Part shown: positions 22,376 through 34,800 of the stretch, one piece after another
Layout: each line of letters opens with the position of its first letter
Position numbering within the stretch: the first letter of the stretch is position 1
Source of the DNA: Pezizomycotina sp. ARF18
Lineage: Eukaryota > Ascomycota
Direction of reading: 5' to 3'
Length of the DNA: 50,614 nt
Assembly: GCA_002224055.1 (NCBI GenBank)
Contig: AZLU01000176.1
Location: 1-50,614 of the forward strand
Made by a program: the position numbers and the translations under genes
The notes under the pieces: model-generated
Told to the model about the DNA's origin: nothing
Database searches by the model: none
Seen by the model: the letters and a program-made list of their open reading frames with translations, nothing else

Positions 22376-22911
22376 CTAAAATACAAACAAAATAGTCGCT
22401 GAAAGTTTATGATTGGATTGATTCGCCGGGGAAATTTTCCTACGCCGAAGATTTCCTGCAGAACTTGAGGAACCTTGCTTCACCGCCGACGGGGTGCACT
22501 TCCAGCCTTGATCAGAGCAGCAGTCAGAGTTGGATTGACATCGGCCTAGGAAACGTAAGATGTTTGTTAGTTCCTTATTTCGTTTTATATTTCCCCTTTC
22601 ATCGGTCGGAGTTTGACTTACGGTTTGCCGACTCGCAGACAGTTTGCTTCTTTGGCTGGCACCACCTCCACCAGCGAGCTTCGCCGCCGCGGGCTTCACA
22701 TATGAAACTAGCGCAGCAGTCTTGGTCAAGGGAGCAGGGAGCTATTTTCGGCGGTACCATATCAGCGGGTGTCCTATCTATCGGAAATCTAGTTTGGGCT
22801 TGAACTACCTTTTTCTAAAGCGCATACTGTTGGCGGAGTTGTATCGGCGATAGCGATCGCGTTGACGGTAGCCGCAACGGCGAGAAGAACGAGGGAGGCC
22901 GATAACTTCAT
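22376..22911 (-). CDS. K14: two-unit secreted knottin protein
   Basis: Exons on the minus strand: 22911-22809, 22741-22622, 22545-22376. Exon 1: signal peptide MKLSASLVLLAVAATVNA, then VCALEK (C1). Exon 2: PCSLDQDCCASFIC, RWC (C6) and TVC (C1 of unit 2). Exon 3: RCQSNSDCC and GWKC. All three exons join in frame through phase-1 introns between C1 and C2, without a break. In the literal frame exon 3 runs to TAG 22376-22378 and lacks C6. One base later, after a GG, the next frame gives FLKFCRKSSA and TAG at 22440-22442, supplying C6, so the true stop is probably there. Unit 1 is of the long C5-C6 type (12 residues), as in K4. Confidence 0.8.
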
Positions 22912-23036
22912 GGTTTAGCAATCTTGAGTTATATAATTGGGTTGAAGTTAGTAGGGACGAAGGGATGAATATCGATGAGTGAGATGTGCTCTGATCAGAA
23001 TATTCAACGTAACAACATTCGGACGACGCCAGTCCA

Positions 23037-23049
23037 CCTTTTATAAAGG
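23037..23049 (-). promoter_or_regulatory. TATA box of K14
   Basis: Minus-strand CCTTTATAAAAGG about 130 bp upstream of the K14 start. Confidence 0.5.
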
Positions 23050-24097
23050 TCCGGCTCACAGCGAGTCAGCCTACCCGTGAGATCCGATATAACTAGACGG
23101 AATTGGATTCTATTCCATTCAGCTTTAGCCATCTCATTTTAATTCCATCAGTTCCGTCGTATGGTCGAATCCTCCCACCACAAATACTGCCAATAGCCGA
23201 TCTTGCTGAGGCTAGATTTTTTCGGGGCTTATCGATAAATGCGTCCGATCAACACACAAGTCCGGAATCTTTTCTGTTGTAAAGAGGAATAAAAGGAACC
23301 CAGCTTCCGCATTTTTACGTGGATCCCACGGAGAATACAAGGGTTCACTTAGGCTTTCATCCATCAGTCCAGTTCATTAAAGCTTACTTTTGGCTATTTC
23401 AGTCGCATAGCGACCTTCAATTCTTACGTACAAATTTCGTTCGTTCGCCACTTCGTCCACAGCTCCTTCCCTGGTTCACAAATACGCGAAGCTGTTTATT
23501 GGTCATAGTGTCTGTGCTGACATCGCAATCTGCGAAAAAAAACGTTAGATATTCTAATCTACGCGGCCTGAGCGCTCCACTTCCTTTGTTAATATTCCGT
23601 CAGGTTAATCTCAATCTACCGCTAATATCAAACTAGTTGAATTTTTATTATTTCTCCTATATCTCTATGTACACGATTCTACTCCTACTAAGCTAAGATA
23701 TATTGTGGGGTTGTTTCTCGTCATGAAGACTTTTTGGTATTTTTTCTATATTCTAGACGCTTTGTGCGAAATTATCAGGCTACACGAAAAACCGGGGTTG
23801 CAGGCATTGGCTTTCGCCCCGAAGCGTTTACAAATAAAGGATTGGACCATACAAGGGTTAATTTTATAATGAGCTTCCCTGCCGGCCGGTGGAGCGTTCC
23901 GTGGATGACATACAATTCTGGTTAGAATAAATTCACGAGCCAATTTTTCTTCAACGAATTCTACACGGTTCACAACGGCATCCTTCGGCGATATCGAGTA
24001 TCATGATATCTGAAGAGACGCTGAACTGATGCCCCTCAACAGATTCCACGAGCTATTTTCTCGAAAGCGTCCCAAATATAATCCACAGCCTAACTCG

Positions 24098-24128
<31 letters not shown>

Positions 24129-25522
24129 CTCAGTTCCGCAATTCGGTCGCTGAGAGCCTACGGGACTTCCCGAGATAGTTCTTAGCGTGTCGTGTGATTA
24201 TTTGAAGGAATTTTATTTTCAGCGTATTCGTTTTTTCACATCTGTCGAGCGTAGGTGTAGGGAAATAGCCGGTCTCGACGATTGACAAATTCTTACAGAT
24301 ATAAAACGCCGTCTCTAGGGAAGAGATTTATTCCATTATCTCATTGACTTTTTGGCCCTGTCTCGCCTCTTCAGGAGCCTACGGCAAGCTTGAACCGATT
24401 TCTGGGTTAACCTCTTGAGTAAAGTTACGAGAAGCTCTCCCGGTCGCATTATCATCTCCGGGTTGTACTGGTACATAAGACTCAGGCAAGTCTATTCTTC
24501 CCGTCTAACCCGCATTCTCAGAAAGCACCAGCTCAGGAACGGCGCCTTTAAATCCCAAATCTGTTAGGATTTTATGTTATGTAGTAACAACCCTACTTAG
24601 TGGGAATCGAAGTCGGACGTCGGATATAAGCGATCGCACAAGATGATACACTGCAAGAGAAACCGAAGCAATAATATCGAGCCTCGATGAGGTTGTAGCG
24701 TATAGAGAGAATTCGCGGCCGCCTACGTACTTTTTAAATAGCTAGCGGGTGCCACCGTATTTGCCTGTTTAACAACGACTCGGGTTTTCGCGATCGCGCG
24801 AGATCTTCCTGTCGTCAGGGTGAAACAAAAGTTGCCGCAGAAAGTCTTGCGTGTCACACGGCAAGCCTCCACGTTCGCGAAACTCTAATAATAAGTAATT
24901 ATAGCTTCCGTATTTTAACTAACTTGACATATTCAGCGAGAAATGCTTGTCTCGCCTATAAGTGTGCCAGGGCTGACGCGACAGCTAGGACTAGGGGTGT
25001 CACAGCCGTTCCTAGAACCCCGCGAAGTATATCATAAGTGGTCGAATCGATAAAATCCACGCGAAATCTTACACGCGAGGAGCACCTCCGTAACATAACA
25101 TGGAGTAATTGAGGGATCGAACGCTGCAATTTCAGACGAATCCTTTTCTTCGGATTACTGAGTAGGATAGTGGAGACGGATAATGGTCGTACATCTTTCT
25201 GGATGTGGAACTGCGCCGGTGTTGTGATCCTCTACCTCTGCAAACGCATACAACTCGAGCTATGTCGCAATATAGTGGATACCATCACAACCTACTTCTT
25301 AAAAAGAAGGGATGTCGAGTTCATGCATGACTACCGCTTCTTGTTCAACCGAGTAATGGGATCGTGAGTGTGGTTGCGCATGTACTACGACTTTCAGGGT
25401 TCAACAGCTTCGCGATATACATAGACAAGTCCCAGTGATCTCCCTGAAAAATATCTAATCTTTCACGTTCAAGTCTAACGTCCAAAATCTCGGCGACCAA
25501 TATTCCGTTATCAAAGGGTTTC
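23050..25522. other. Gene-free stretch
   Basis: No gene supported. A T run of 26 nt is at 24103-24128. Short open frames look random. Confidence 0.45.
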
Positions 25523-26458
25523 ATGCGTACTTATCGCTTGTATCTCGTTTACGTAGCTCTGGCAAGTGTAGCTGCAGCCTCTGTGACGGCAACCGGTAAT
25601 TCCACCACTTATTACGGAAAACTATACATATATTCGCTATCTACGGGACAGAGTTTACCTGCGGGTGAGCCATTTACAACCAAATATGGAGTTGCAAATG
25701 ATTCTAACGATACCGCCCCGCTCCGCTCCTGCTACGAGTATTCGATCTCTCTCTTAAACCGCACATATAACTGCCCAGCTCGACCCGGTCGAATCTCCTC
25801 CCGCCCCAATCTTACTAATATCGTGTCGCTAAGTTTCGGGAACACCACCAAGTCCTTCGCATCCAGCATTGAGGTAGCTGGGATGCTACAGTCCTCAGAA
25901 CATGGTCCATGCAGCTGAAATTTAAGTGCACGCGCCCTGTCACACCCTCAACTCAGGACTACGTTGTTTACTTCTAGGTAAAGTCCTGCCAAACATCATT
26001 CTCATCCCTGGCCGGCACTCCGACGACGCCCGCAAACCTCACCGAAGCAGATCATGGCGATGGTAGTGCCAGTATTGTGGGCTCGAAGCATGGTAAAAAC
26101 ATTTTTATATGCCTCAGTATCGGAGTCTTCATGATCATGACTTGCCCATGGCGCTATGGAGTATAGGAGGCGCCGCTCCTCTCCACTGAAGCCGCCGCCC
26201 CTAATCGGGATCGCCTGGATGCGGAAACTTCTCCTCAAGCCTCGAGCTCCCTCGCCTCCTCGGCAGGCGGTATTGACGCGTTTGGAAGGTAGGGTTGCCT
26301 GCCGGCGCCTGCTCCTAAGCCGAAGATCTAGTCCCTCGAACGTGGTGGTCATTGAGCTGTATGAAGTCGAAGCCCTCTCGACCCATGACTTATCTAGTGG
26401 TAGAAGGGATAGTCATGAGACACTGAGAGAAGAACCTCTTCTTCAAACTTCATGCTAG
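25523..26458 (+). CDS. Putative N-glycosylated secreted or single-pass membrane protein
   Basis: ATG at 25523 gives a signal peptide (YLVYVALASVAAASVTA) and a 131-residue frame with at least five N-glycosylation sequons (NST, NDT, NRT, NLT, NTT) and cysteines at RSC, YNC and GPC, ending at 25918. A frame one base away takes over near the end (MQLKFKC, DYVVYF), followed by a Ser/Thr/Pro-rich part and a hydrophobic stretch ICLSIGVFMIMTC at about 26100-26145. A very basic stretch (RRRRSS) at about 26158 starts a frame open to 26458. The order ectodomain, membrane span, basic stop-transfer and tail is typical of fungal single-pass surface proteins, but it needs two or three frame changes or an intron (a GTAAAA donor near 26093). 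No named family recognised. Confidence 0.4.
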
Positions 26459-26937
26459 CTGTTGGCTTTCCATTTTTCTTGCCAGTTGTTCACTAATATC
26501 TCCTTACCAAGCTTTTTCTGGTTTTATTTTTGATAAAGCTTCGTTTATACATAGTAGCACGTTTTGATTAGCCGGAGTTGTAGATATAGCTCCGTGGGAT
26601 AGATAGTAATACACTAAGTTAATGCTGCCTCCTGTCAACTTTCTATTGCTGTGCCTCGTTACGTTCGTAGAGCTTTGGGATCAAAATTGAGAACTCTGGA
26701 GAAAACATGAAAGCTCTTGATTTCGAGTTAACGCTTTTGCTTCATGTTCTATATATAAGGACTATTTGCACCCTGAGCTGAGTGAAAATGATGTAAATGA
26801 ATCTATTTTTGCTTTCCTCTATAAAGTTTTCAATGAAGGAGCTGTTCTATGTCTAAAATACAATATTGGAAGTTTATACAGGTGCCAGTGCCGTCGCGGC
26901 CAAAAGTCGCTCGGACAAACCACCGTGGAGAACTCGT

Positions 26938-27835
26938 TTACTGGGTAGCCTTCGCAAGGGCTGGCAGCTTTCTGCCCTCAGTTTTCTTCGCGCTGTTGTT
27001 CCAGGCTCCTGGTGGACCACCGTTGAACTGGTTGTACTGAACAATGGATACGCTGTAGCAAGTCGGTCCCCTACCCTGGTCCACAGTGACCCAGCCAATA
27101 GCCCAGCGGTTCTTGATGTAGCACATAGCCCACCTGGACTGACCGTTGATGGTCAGGTACTGGCCAGAGAAAGACACGCCATTCCAGAAGGAAAGCCCGC
27201 GCGAATCGGACCGGTTGCCGTTCGAGTTGGCCATGATGAACGGGGTGAACCCCTTGCCGATGGCGAGAGCAGATTGCCCACCCCACAGAGCGATGGAGCC
27301 GTCGTTAGACTCGCCGCCGTAGTATAGATAGCCGTTGTTCAGCTGGAAGGTTTCGGCGAAGTCGCCCGGTTGGAGCTGTTATCAAGATCCAATTAGCTTA
27401 TATTCTCCCGGGTCCTCCAGCTGGAGCTAGTTAACTTACGTAGTTGATCCCAGAAACCTGGTCCCCGTTGACAATGAGGGGCTGGTTGTTATAGCCGGAC
27501 CAAGCGGCGTTCACGATCTGCAGGTGGAAGCCGTTGTTCCTCGGAGGAGGCGGGTGACTGTTTGATACTAGTGTTAGTATTTCTAACAGATCGGCTTAAC
27601 CGAAAAATATCATTTGAGAAGGGCCATACGGGTGGTCGTGGTGGTACGGGTCATCCGGAGGCGGCGGCGGGTTACCACCGTTACCAGGGCCGCCCCATCC
27701 CGGAGGAGAAGGGGGATTTCCGTTGTTCCCACCGTTACCACCGGAACCCGGAGGCGGAGGGGGGAAAGTGCTGCCCTGTGGAAGGGCGGCGGCGGCGGCC
27801 ACGAAGGCGGCGACGGCAGCGAGAGAGAACTTCAT
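26938..27835 (-). CDS. Secreted protein with Pro/Gly stalk and PhiA-like domain
   Basis: Exons on the minus strand: 27835-27630, 27557-27440, 27375-26938, giving 253 residues with no break. Residues 1-18 (MKFSLAAVAAFVAAAAAL) are a signal peptide. Residues 20-75 are a Pro/Gly/Asn-rich stalk (PPPPPGSGG, GGPGNGG) ending in a His/Asp cluster. The rest is a compact domain starting FHLQIVNAAW, with LWGGQSALAIGKG, LTINGQ, an MC and a TC with VQY near the end. The layout F-x-L, paired cysteines about 20 residues apart near the C-terminus and a final V-x-Y resembles fungal cell-wall protein PhiA (phialide development). That match is from memory of the family and is tentative. Likely extracellular or wall-bound. 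Confidence 0.75.
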
Positions 27836-27971
27836 AATCGACTATGGTGCTGGAAAGATTGTTTATGGAAAAGTCTACAATAAGGACCCGAGAGATTGTT
27901 GCAGAGGATGGAGAACTTTGAGTGCTGCTTGAAGGATGAAGTTTGATATCTAGAGGAGATTGAGGAGGTTT

Positions 27972-27985
27972 TATAATGTTTTGAA
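27972..27985 (-). promoter_or_regulatory. TATA-like element of the PhiA-like gene
   Basis: Minus-strand CATTATAAAACCTC about 140 bp upstream of the start codon. Confidence 0.4.
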
Positions 27986-28099
27986 AGTTGCAATACAACT
28001 CGAACGATTCTTGCGGCCCAAGATAGAGATACACAGATGCAGTGATGGAAGACTGACATATGCTTCTGCTTCACGCCATCTTTTCCCATCATCGATAAG

Positions 28100-31000
28100 A
28101 TCTAGCCTTCCTTTCTTTCTTATGTGCCGTGTTTCCATGGTTTTCCATGTTTTCGGTCTCGATGTGGCAGATGGGAAACATTCGCAATCACGAAGCTATC
28201 GAAGTTTCGCGCGGCCTTTCCGCGATATTCCATTCAATAACCGAAACATAAGGACGATCAATAGAGCAAGTGGTCGGAAATGAAAGCTTCGATGTTTGGG
28301 GACTTGAAATCGCCTATTGAGGAGACGGCAAACACCACAATGGCGATGTAACTGTTGATAATTAGGTGTCTAGAGACAGACATGTTGTGATTTCAGGCCA
28401 GTCGAACCAAGACTATATCTACGATCGGCAGCCTTTTCTGGAAGTTTTCTAGGAAGGTTAATAGAAATAGACAAAATTGATTTCCTCAAGGTATTAGAGA
28501 GTACGTTCCCTGCATATGTCTTTCAACTTCGCAAACAATAGACCAAACTAGCGACCGGGAATGGATGAAAAAAGTGATTCCCGCGCCTCTCCGAACTCCC
28601 TATTCAGCATACCACTTCTTCTTCCATATAACTCTTTCATTCCCTTAGTTTACTAGTTATCACGAATCCAGCAGGACGAGTATCTCCTCTGGCTTCTATG
28701 GGTTACCCCTCAATGTGCTCTTCAAGAGCCGGTACCCCAGGATTGGGCAATGGCTTAGGTATCGCCCTTAAATGTCTCAGGTCGGCTCAGGGTGCCTAGA
28801 CCCAATCCACCGTTTCTATTTCTGCGGTTTGCTGGCTCTGGGTAGGTGGCGCTGAACGGCCGTGGTACGTTTGTAATAATACCAGCGGTCGAATCGCACG
28901 ATACCACTTCCCCACCTTCCGGTGCAGGTTATTCCCCTGGTTTTTATCTTCCGCAGGTAAACGGATCCCCCCGGATCAGCCTCTTTTGCGAGGCAATTAT
29001 TGCTTCTAGAAAGGGTAGTTGCCGGTTTGTCGATCTTATCAGCTCAAGAAATAGAAAAAGACGTTGCACATCATGATCCATCAGTTTATGCGCACCGAAG
29101 CGACACAAGGAGTGCTATTGCACCTTCCAACAAAGATTATGGACTGGAAGATCCCCGTAGGCTATGTTGTAATAACGAGACTGAAATTCACGGTCGGCCC
29201 TCTAGCTCTAATCATCCGAATGGCCATCCGGATCAGCATCCGATGCAAATGATTAGGTTTGGGAGCATTGGTGAATCCCAATACCAGTTAATGGGCTTCT
29301 ACAATTTCTAGGATTACCCCAGCTATTCAGCTTATCTGTCGTATACCGCTTCCATTTCTGGATGTTCAAGTTATACCGGACGCAATCCGAGACCATGCGG
29401 GAAGCAAAAGCTAAATTTGACAGACAAATATAGGAAGTGAGATAACATCTGTCGCCATCGCTATCCGCTTATTACACAAAGACAGTAATGTTATGAGGGA
29501 CAGTAAGCAGAACAGTTTTCTACTGTTTCTGTAGTGTTAAATGTAGTTGCTAGTATCTGTCCAAACGGATAAGGAGTTAAGTAAACATCTGAATATCGCG
29601 GAGAAATAGGAAACATACAAACCTTCCAAACAAAAAGCTTACAACTTCCTTTAAACATTGATCTACTTGCGTCTCGATGTGCCACGGTGGCCGATGTCAC
29701 TATTGGCTATTATCAGCTCCGGTACGCCGAAATCACTATTGCTATACTCGATTAAACTGGAGCGTAGCTGAATCGTATGTGCCGGCGTTCTACCTCCAAG
29801 CCCTCCTCTTTGATGAGAAAGTATAGTGGAAGGTCTGAAAGCATTTCCCACGAGCGCCGAAATCGTCTGATGTTATTCCTCCCATTTAAATGCAGGAGTC
29901 TATAGCAAATAGTAGTGGGCTAAACCTGCATCTTTCTTGACCAGGCATGGACTGACAGTTCGAATCAACTGAGTAGCCTGAATTTATTTGGACTTAACGC
30001 TTCGATGTGACGAAGGTTTGAAGCAATGTGGGATTCTACCTGGTATCTACCCAGCCCAAAGTGAAATCTTGAGTCCTCTAGACGTGACTGAAGACCCCAG
30101 GCCCTCCTAATGAGCATTTAGGGATCGCATAAGAATCGGAGCAAACAGTATGTAAAAGTAGTCTAGTATACAATTGAGTTTCTTCGTCGCAAAAACAGTA
30201 CGTAGCGTCACATCGCAAGCCTACTACTGTAGCAATGATGAAAAATGTATTATAGCAACCTTGCAAGATGTCAAAAAGCTTCAGTTTGCCAATGTTGGCT
30301 CGGCTTGACTATATTCCGACAATAATATTTTTCGACAACTGGCCGTCCTCCACAGCTAAATCTCGTAAAACTGGCTACTAACTCCTCCCCCCCCCGGGCG
30401 TAATCCAGGCGGAATATATTCCACGACTTACGTGATGAAACTCCCGATAGGTTTGTTTCTCACCTACTGTGTTGGGTACGAATCTAGATGTAGTCGATCG
30501 ATTTCAACCCGGCAATCAAGGTTCTTGCACTACATACTGACGCCCAAATGGTGATTCGTCGTCCACCTTGGGGGGTTTTCCATGGAAGAAACATGGATGG
30601 GAGTTGCAGCATTTGAATTGATTCAGTGTTAGTTAACCTTAAACTCGGGCGTACTGTACAGGATTAGAACACGCCCATCAGCACGTAGCTCCAGCATGAC
30701 CCAGCAGCACGAACTGGATATCCCCATTTCCCTCTTGAACCAGATCCTTCAGATATATACTTGAGAAATAACCTGAGAGGCAGTGTATGCCTATTGTCAT
30801 TGTAAAAGGTAGAGAATTTCATTCTAATGACCCAGGAGTCGAATTGTCCATTTTCGAAGTTTCACGCTTTATTTCCGTTGGCGCTGAGTGTATAGTGGAG
30901 AGGTTCGTACGAAACATGATATATGTCATTCCGTATTCCAAGAAGCTTCATTGGTTAGGCATGTACAGAGCTCTTTTTTTTTTTTTTTTTTTTTTTATTA

Positions 31001-31830
31001 TTATTATTGATAAGAGAAACAGGACGGTTGCTACAAGACGACTACCATCCTCTGGTTGTCATAATGAAACTAGATGATTCCTCGAGTATAGGGGGTCGAA
31101 AGTGCGTGTAAAGGAGCATTGAGGACGTCAACGACAATATCTTGCTCTCGTCGTTTACACTAATCCCAATCGATCAAAGTTAACATGGATCAAATGGTTA
31201 CTATGAACGAGACACTGTTGAGGAGAGTTACGACCGGCAGATCGAGCAATACATAATGTCCTGTGCCAATATTGCTTTTTCTTCGCCTGATTCGATACGT
31301 ATTTTCGCCCACTAGCTACCTACGGTGAAATTGAAACTCTGCATACGGACTTTATAGTAGTTAAACCGATAGGAACTGGATCACGGATCCTTTCGCTTGC
31401 CCGATTTTCAGGGGACTTGGACGAGAGCTGCAAGATTACTATCGCTAATTTCCGCTGGGACGGATTAGCAATGTCTGCCTATTTAGATACCGGCCTTTAG
31501 TACAGCGTATACCGTCCATTTTCGCTCCCCGTATGTAGTAAAGGAGCGATATCTTCGAATTGCGTAAAACGGGCTCAAGGAAAGATAGCGACGATATCAT
31601 GTCTATGATAGATTTCTTTCATCGCGGAACAATACTATTGTCTCCCGGAATCGGGTTCCGCCCAATCGGAAGCAATTTGAGGAGCCCCATCGCAACCCCT
31701 AAACCAGAGCTGAAGCGCAAAATGAGGCTGAAAAGAGTCCCTCATCTACTTTACGCCTTCGTGCGAACCGTGGATACAGTTCGAACCATAACCATGTTTT
31801 AGACTTCGAGGTGTAAGCTCATAACCCACT
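28100..31830. other. Long gene-free stretch
   Basis: About 3.7 kb without a supported gene on either strand. A T run of about 22 nt with TTA repeats lies near 30975-31010, and a C run of eight near 30389. Open frames at 28846-29311 and 30787-31077 have no signal peptide, domain or splice context. Confidence 0.45.
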
Positions 31831-31835
31831 CGACC

Positions 31836-34800
31836 ATGGCCGACGACCCCCCCTCAGTCTCCATCCTCTCAACGATCGAAGACGTCGCCACCCGCTTCAA
31901 CTTCTGCCGTAACCGCCTCTGGGAAATTACAAAATCCCTCCCCGCACCCGACCGCTTCCCGTTCCTCCAAATAACATCCCCCTCACTACATCGCAAACAG
32001 GCTCGCACACCGGCCATGAAGAATGTACATTTGACTTCTGCGAGCACTCGCGGCTGGATTTCACCGCCGTCGCGCAGCGTCACGAAGCGTGTAAGGGATG
32101 CGAAACGCGACAATTCGGCAGCGAAGTGCTTGAAAAAGCCATCGCGGATAGAAACCTTACGGCGTGGAAGTTAGACGGCACCGGCGTCGTAGAGCGTCCG
32201 CGTCCGTTTATGGCTGTCAGTCACGTATGGTCCGACGGCACCGGCGCGGGCGCTTGGCCTCCGGGATACGTAAACACATGTTTATTCGCCTACTTCAAAG
32301 CCATAGCCGAAACGTTCAATTGCGAAGGTCTCTGTGGGATACAATCTGCATACCCGCGAAAAGGCCGCGCGGAGTAAAGCCATCGTACGCATGCAGCGGA
32401 ACTACGAAGACGCGACCGTAACTGTAGTCCACGTACGTTCCTGCGCGGGTGGGAGTGGGTTTCTCCGACGTCGCGTGTTTTGCGATAGCGGTTTCGCCGT
32501 GGTTCAGTCGCGGCTGGACGGCGATGGAGCTGGCTGGGTCGAGAAGGTGAAGGTGATTTTTAAGAGGTGTGTTAAGGATCTCGATGAGGATATATTAGCG
32601 AAGGTCGGCGCATCGCGGGAACATTTTATCGCGTCTGGTGTTATTGAGGGGCTTCGGAAGAGAGGGGTCGCGGATGTTGACCATTTACTCAAGTCCTCGG
32701 ACCGCGCATACGTCTTGGCCAGAGACGTGGCGATAATATCTGGCCAACTTGCTGGTGTCGTCGTTAATCCGCGTTCATCGCAGCAGGAGATTTATATGTC
32801 CGTGTTGAAGAAAATCGGCCACATATCACAAGAGAATCTATTTCATAATTCCGTCACGATGTCGAAGGGTTTCGCTTGGTGTCCCACGAGCTTGTTCAGC
32901 CTTCGTCCTTCGTCCTTCGCGACGGCTTCGACGTTATCTATCGACAACAACGGCGATATAAGGGGTCAATGGGCGATCATAAATCACGGAGGACATGCAG
33001 GAAAGGTACGTTTGGAAGGATACGCACCCTTTAGTAGAAGGCAAAGTTCAGGATGCCTTGAGAAAGCCAGACGAAACTACTCTCCTTGTTTTCGAGGAGA
33101 CGGTCTCGAAGGCGCTGGTGGTTAAGAAAAGCGAAGGGGTGTAAACTTCGTCGGTCCCTTATACTTCCATCCACCTTTCGTCGCTGAGGACATAGTCCTA
33201 GAAGAAATCGTAATAGCTGGATCTGCTGGGGCACAGAAAGAGCTACCGCTCGCGGCCACTGTTGGTGAAAACACCTCTACGGGGCCATCTGGGTTAGATG
33301 AGGACGGAAACACGCCTCTTCATTTGGCATCGCGCAGCGGTCAATTAGAAGTGGTGGGAAAGCTCGACGTAGACGCAAACTTGCGAAACAAAGACAATAT
33401 GACCGCGTTGCATCTCGCAGCCCAGTCAGGGCACGCAGATATCATAAAATTCCTGCTAGAGAAAGGCGCGGATCCGAGCCTATACGACAGCGGCTCCTGG
33501 ACGGCGCTCCATCTCGCCGCATGGAACTCTCACGAAGAAGCTGTACGGTGTCTCATTGAAGGTGGCCGCGCCGATGTTACGCTCGTAGACGCGCTGGGCG
33601 AACACCCTTACACCTGGCCGCTCTGAGGGGTAATCTTCAGATAGCTACAATGCTGCTAGAAAGGGATAGTCGGGAGAAAAAGTCAAAAAATCTGCAAACA
33701 CCGCTGCACATGGCCGCTTGGCGAATTCCGGAGAGATAGCGGCGCTCCTGCTCAGTCATAACTCTCATGTAAGGACTGCTGACAAGAAGCAAACACACCG
33801 CTGCATGTCGCCGCGGAGTTGGGGCATGTCCAGGTCGTGGAAGTTCTGCTCGAGAGAGGCGCATTGCCAGACCTCCAGAATTCTGTAGACCAAACCGCAC
33901 TACACCTGGCGATTCAGAATGGGCATGAAGATGCGGTGGCTCCGCTACTACGTACCAAGCTCGAATACAAGATCAATACGACTCACCCCGTTGCTGGTAG
34001 CAGTTCGGCAACGTCGCAAAAAAGCAGTCGAACTGCTCATAAATGCTGGCGCAGACATTGAATCTAAAGGTGGAAGTGGTAGGTCTCCCTTAACTTGGGC
34101 CTGCGAAGCCGGTGACGAACAATCGTCGAGATGCTCATCGACGCCGGCGCGGACCTGAAATTTATGGTAAGGACAGCCAAACACCCTTATTGTCTGCAGC
34201 GGAAAACGGGCACATCGGCGTACTTAGGCGCTCCTCAAGGGTAAAATCGACCCCGACCTGAGGGCCAGCGGAGGTCGGACGCCGTTAGTATGGGCCGCGG
34301 AGCACGGCCACCTCGAAATAGTCACGATGCTGCTCGAAGCCGGTGCCGATCCGGGCATCCGTGACCCTATGGGCCTAACACCGCTATTGGTTTCTGTTAA
34401 ATGTAAGCACCGCGCGGTTGTAAAGAAACTCCTGGAAAAGAATGTGGAGTTAGAAGCCGAAGACAACGGCGGCCGGACGGCGCTGTCGTGTGCGGCGTTT
34501 AACGGAGACGAAATGGTTATCGAATTGTTGCTGAGAGCAGGCGCTAATATCAGCGCGAAGAATACCTATGGAAGTCACCCTGGACCTTGCCGTGTGGAAG
34601 GGAAGAGTGATCTCGCGGCGAAGTTACTGGTGGAGCACAGCGCAGACCTCTCTGACGCAGCCCTCGGCGCCATTCTGTGTGAGGCTGCCTCGAACGGGTG
34701 GGAAAGCACAACCAGGACGCTGCTGGATCGCGGTGCGCCGATTGACCACGTCGGACCCCACTGGAACGATAACACTTACAGACACACACCACTGGTACAA

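Noticed and set aside
10567-22911. Calling the knottins neurotoxins, antimicrobials or protease inhibitors
   Set aside because: The cysteine-knot pattern is shared by many unrelated functions and no specific loop motif is diagnostic here.
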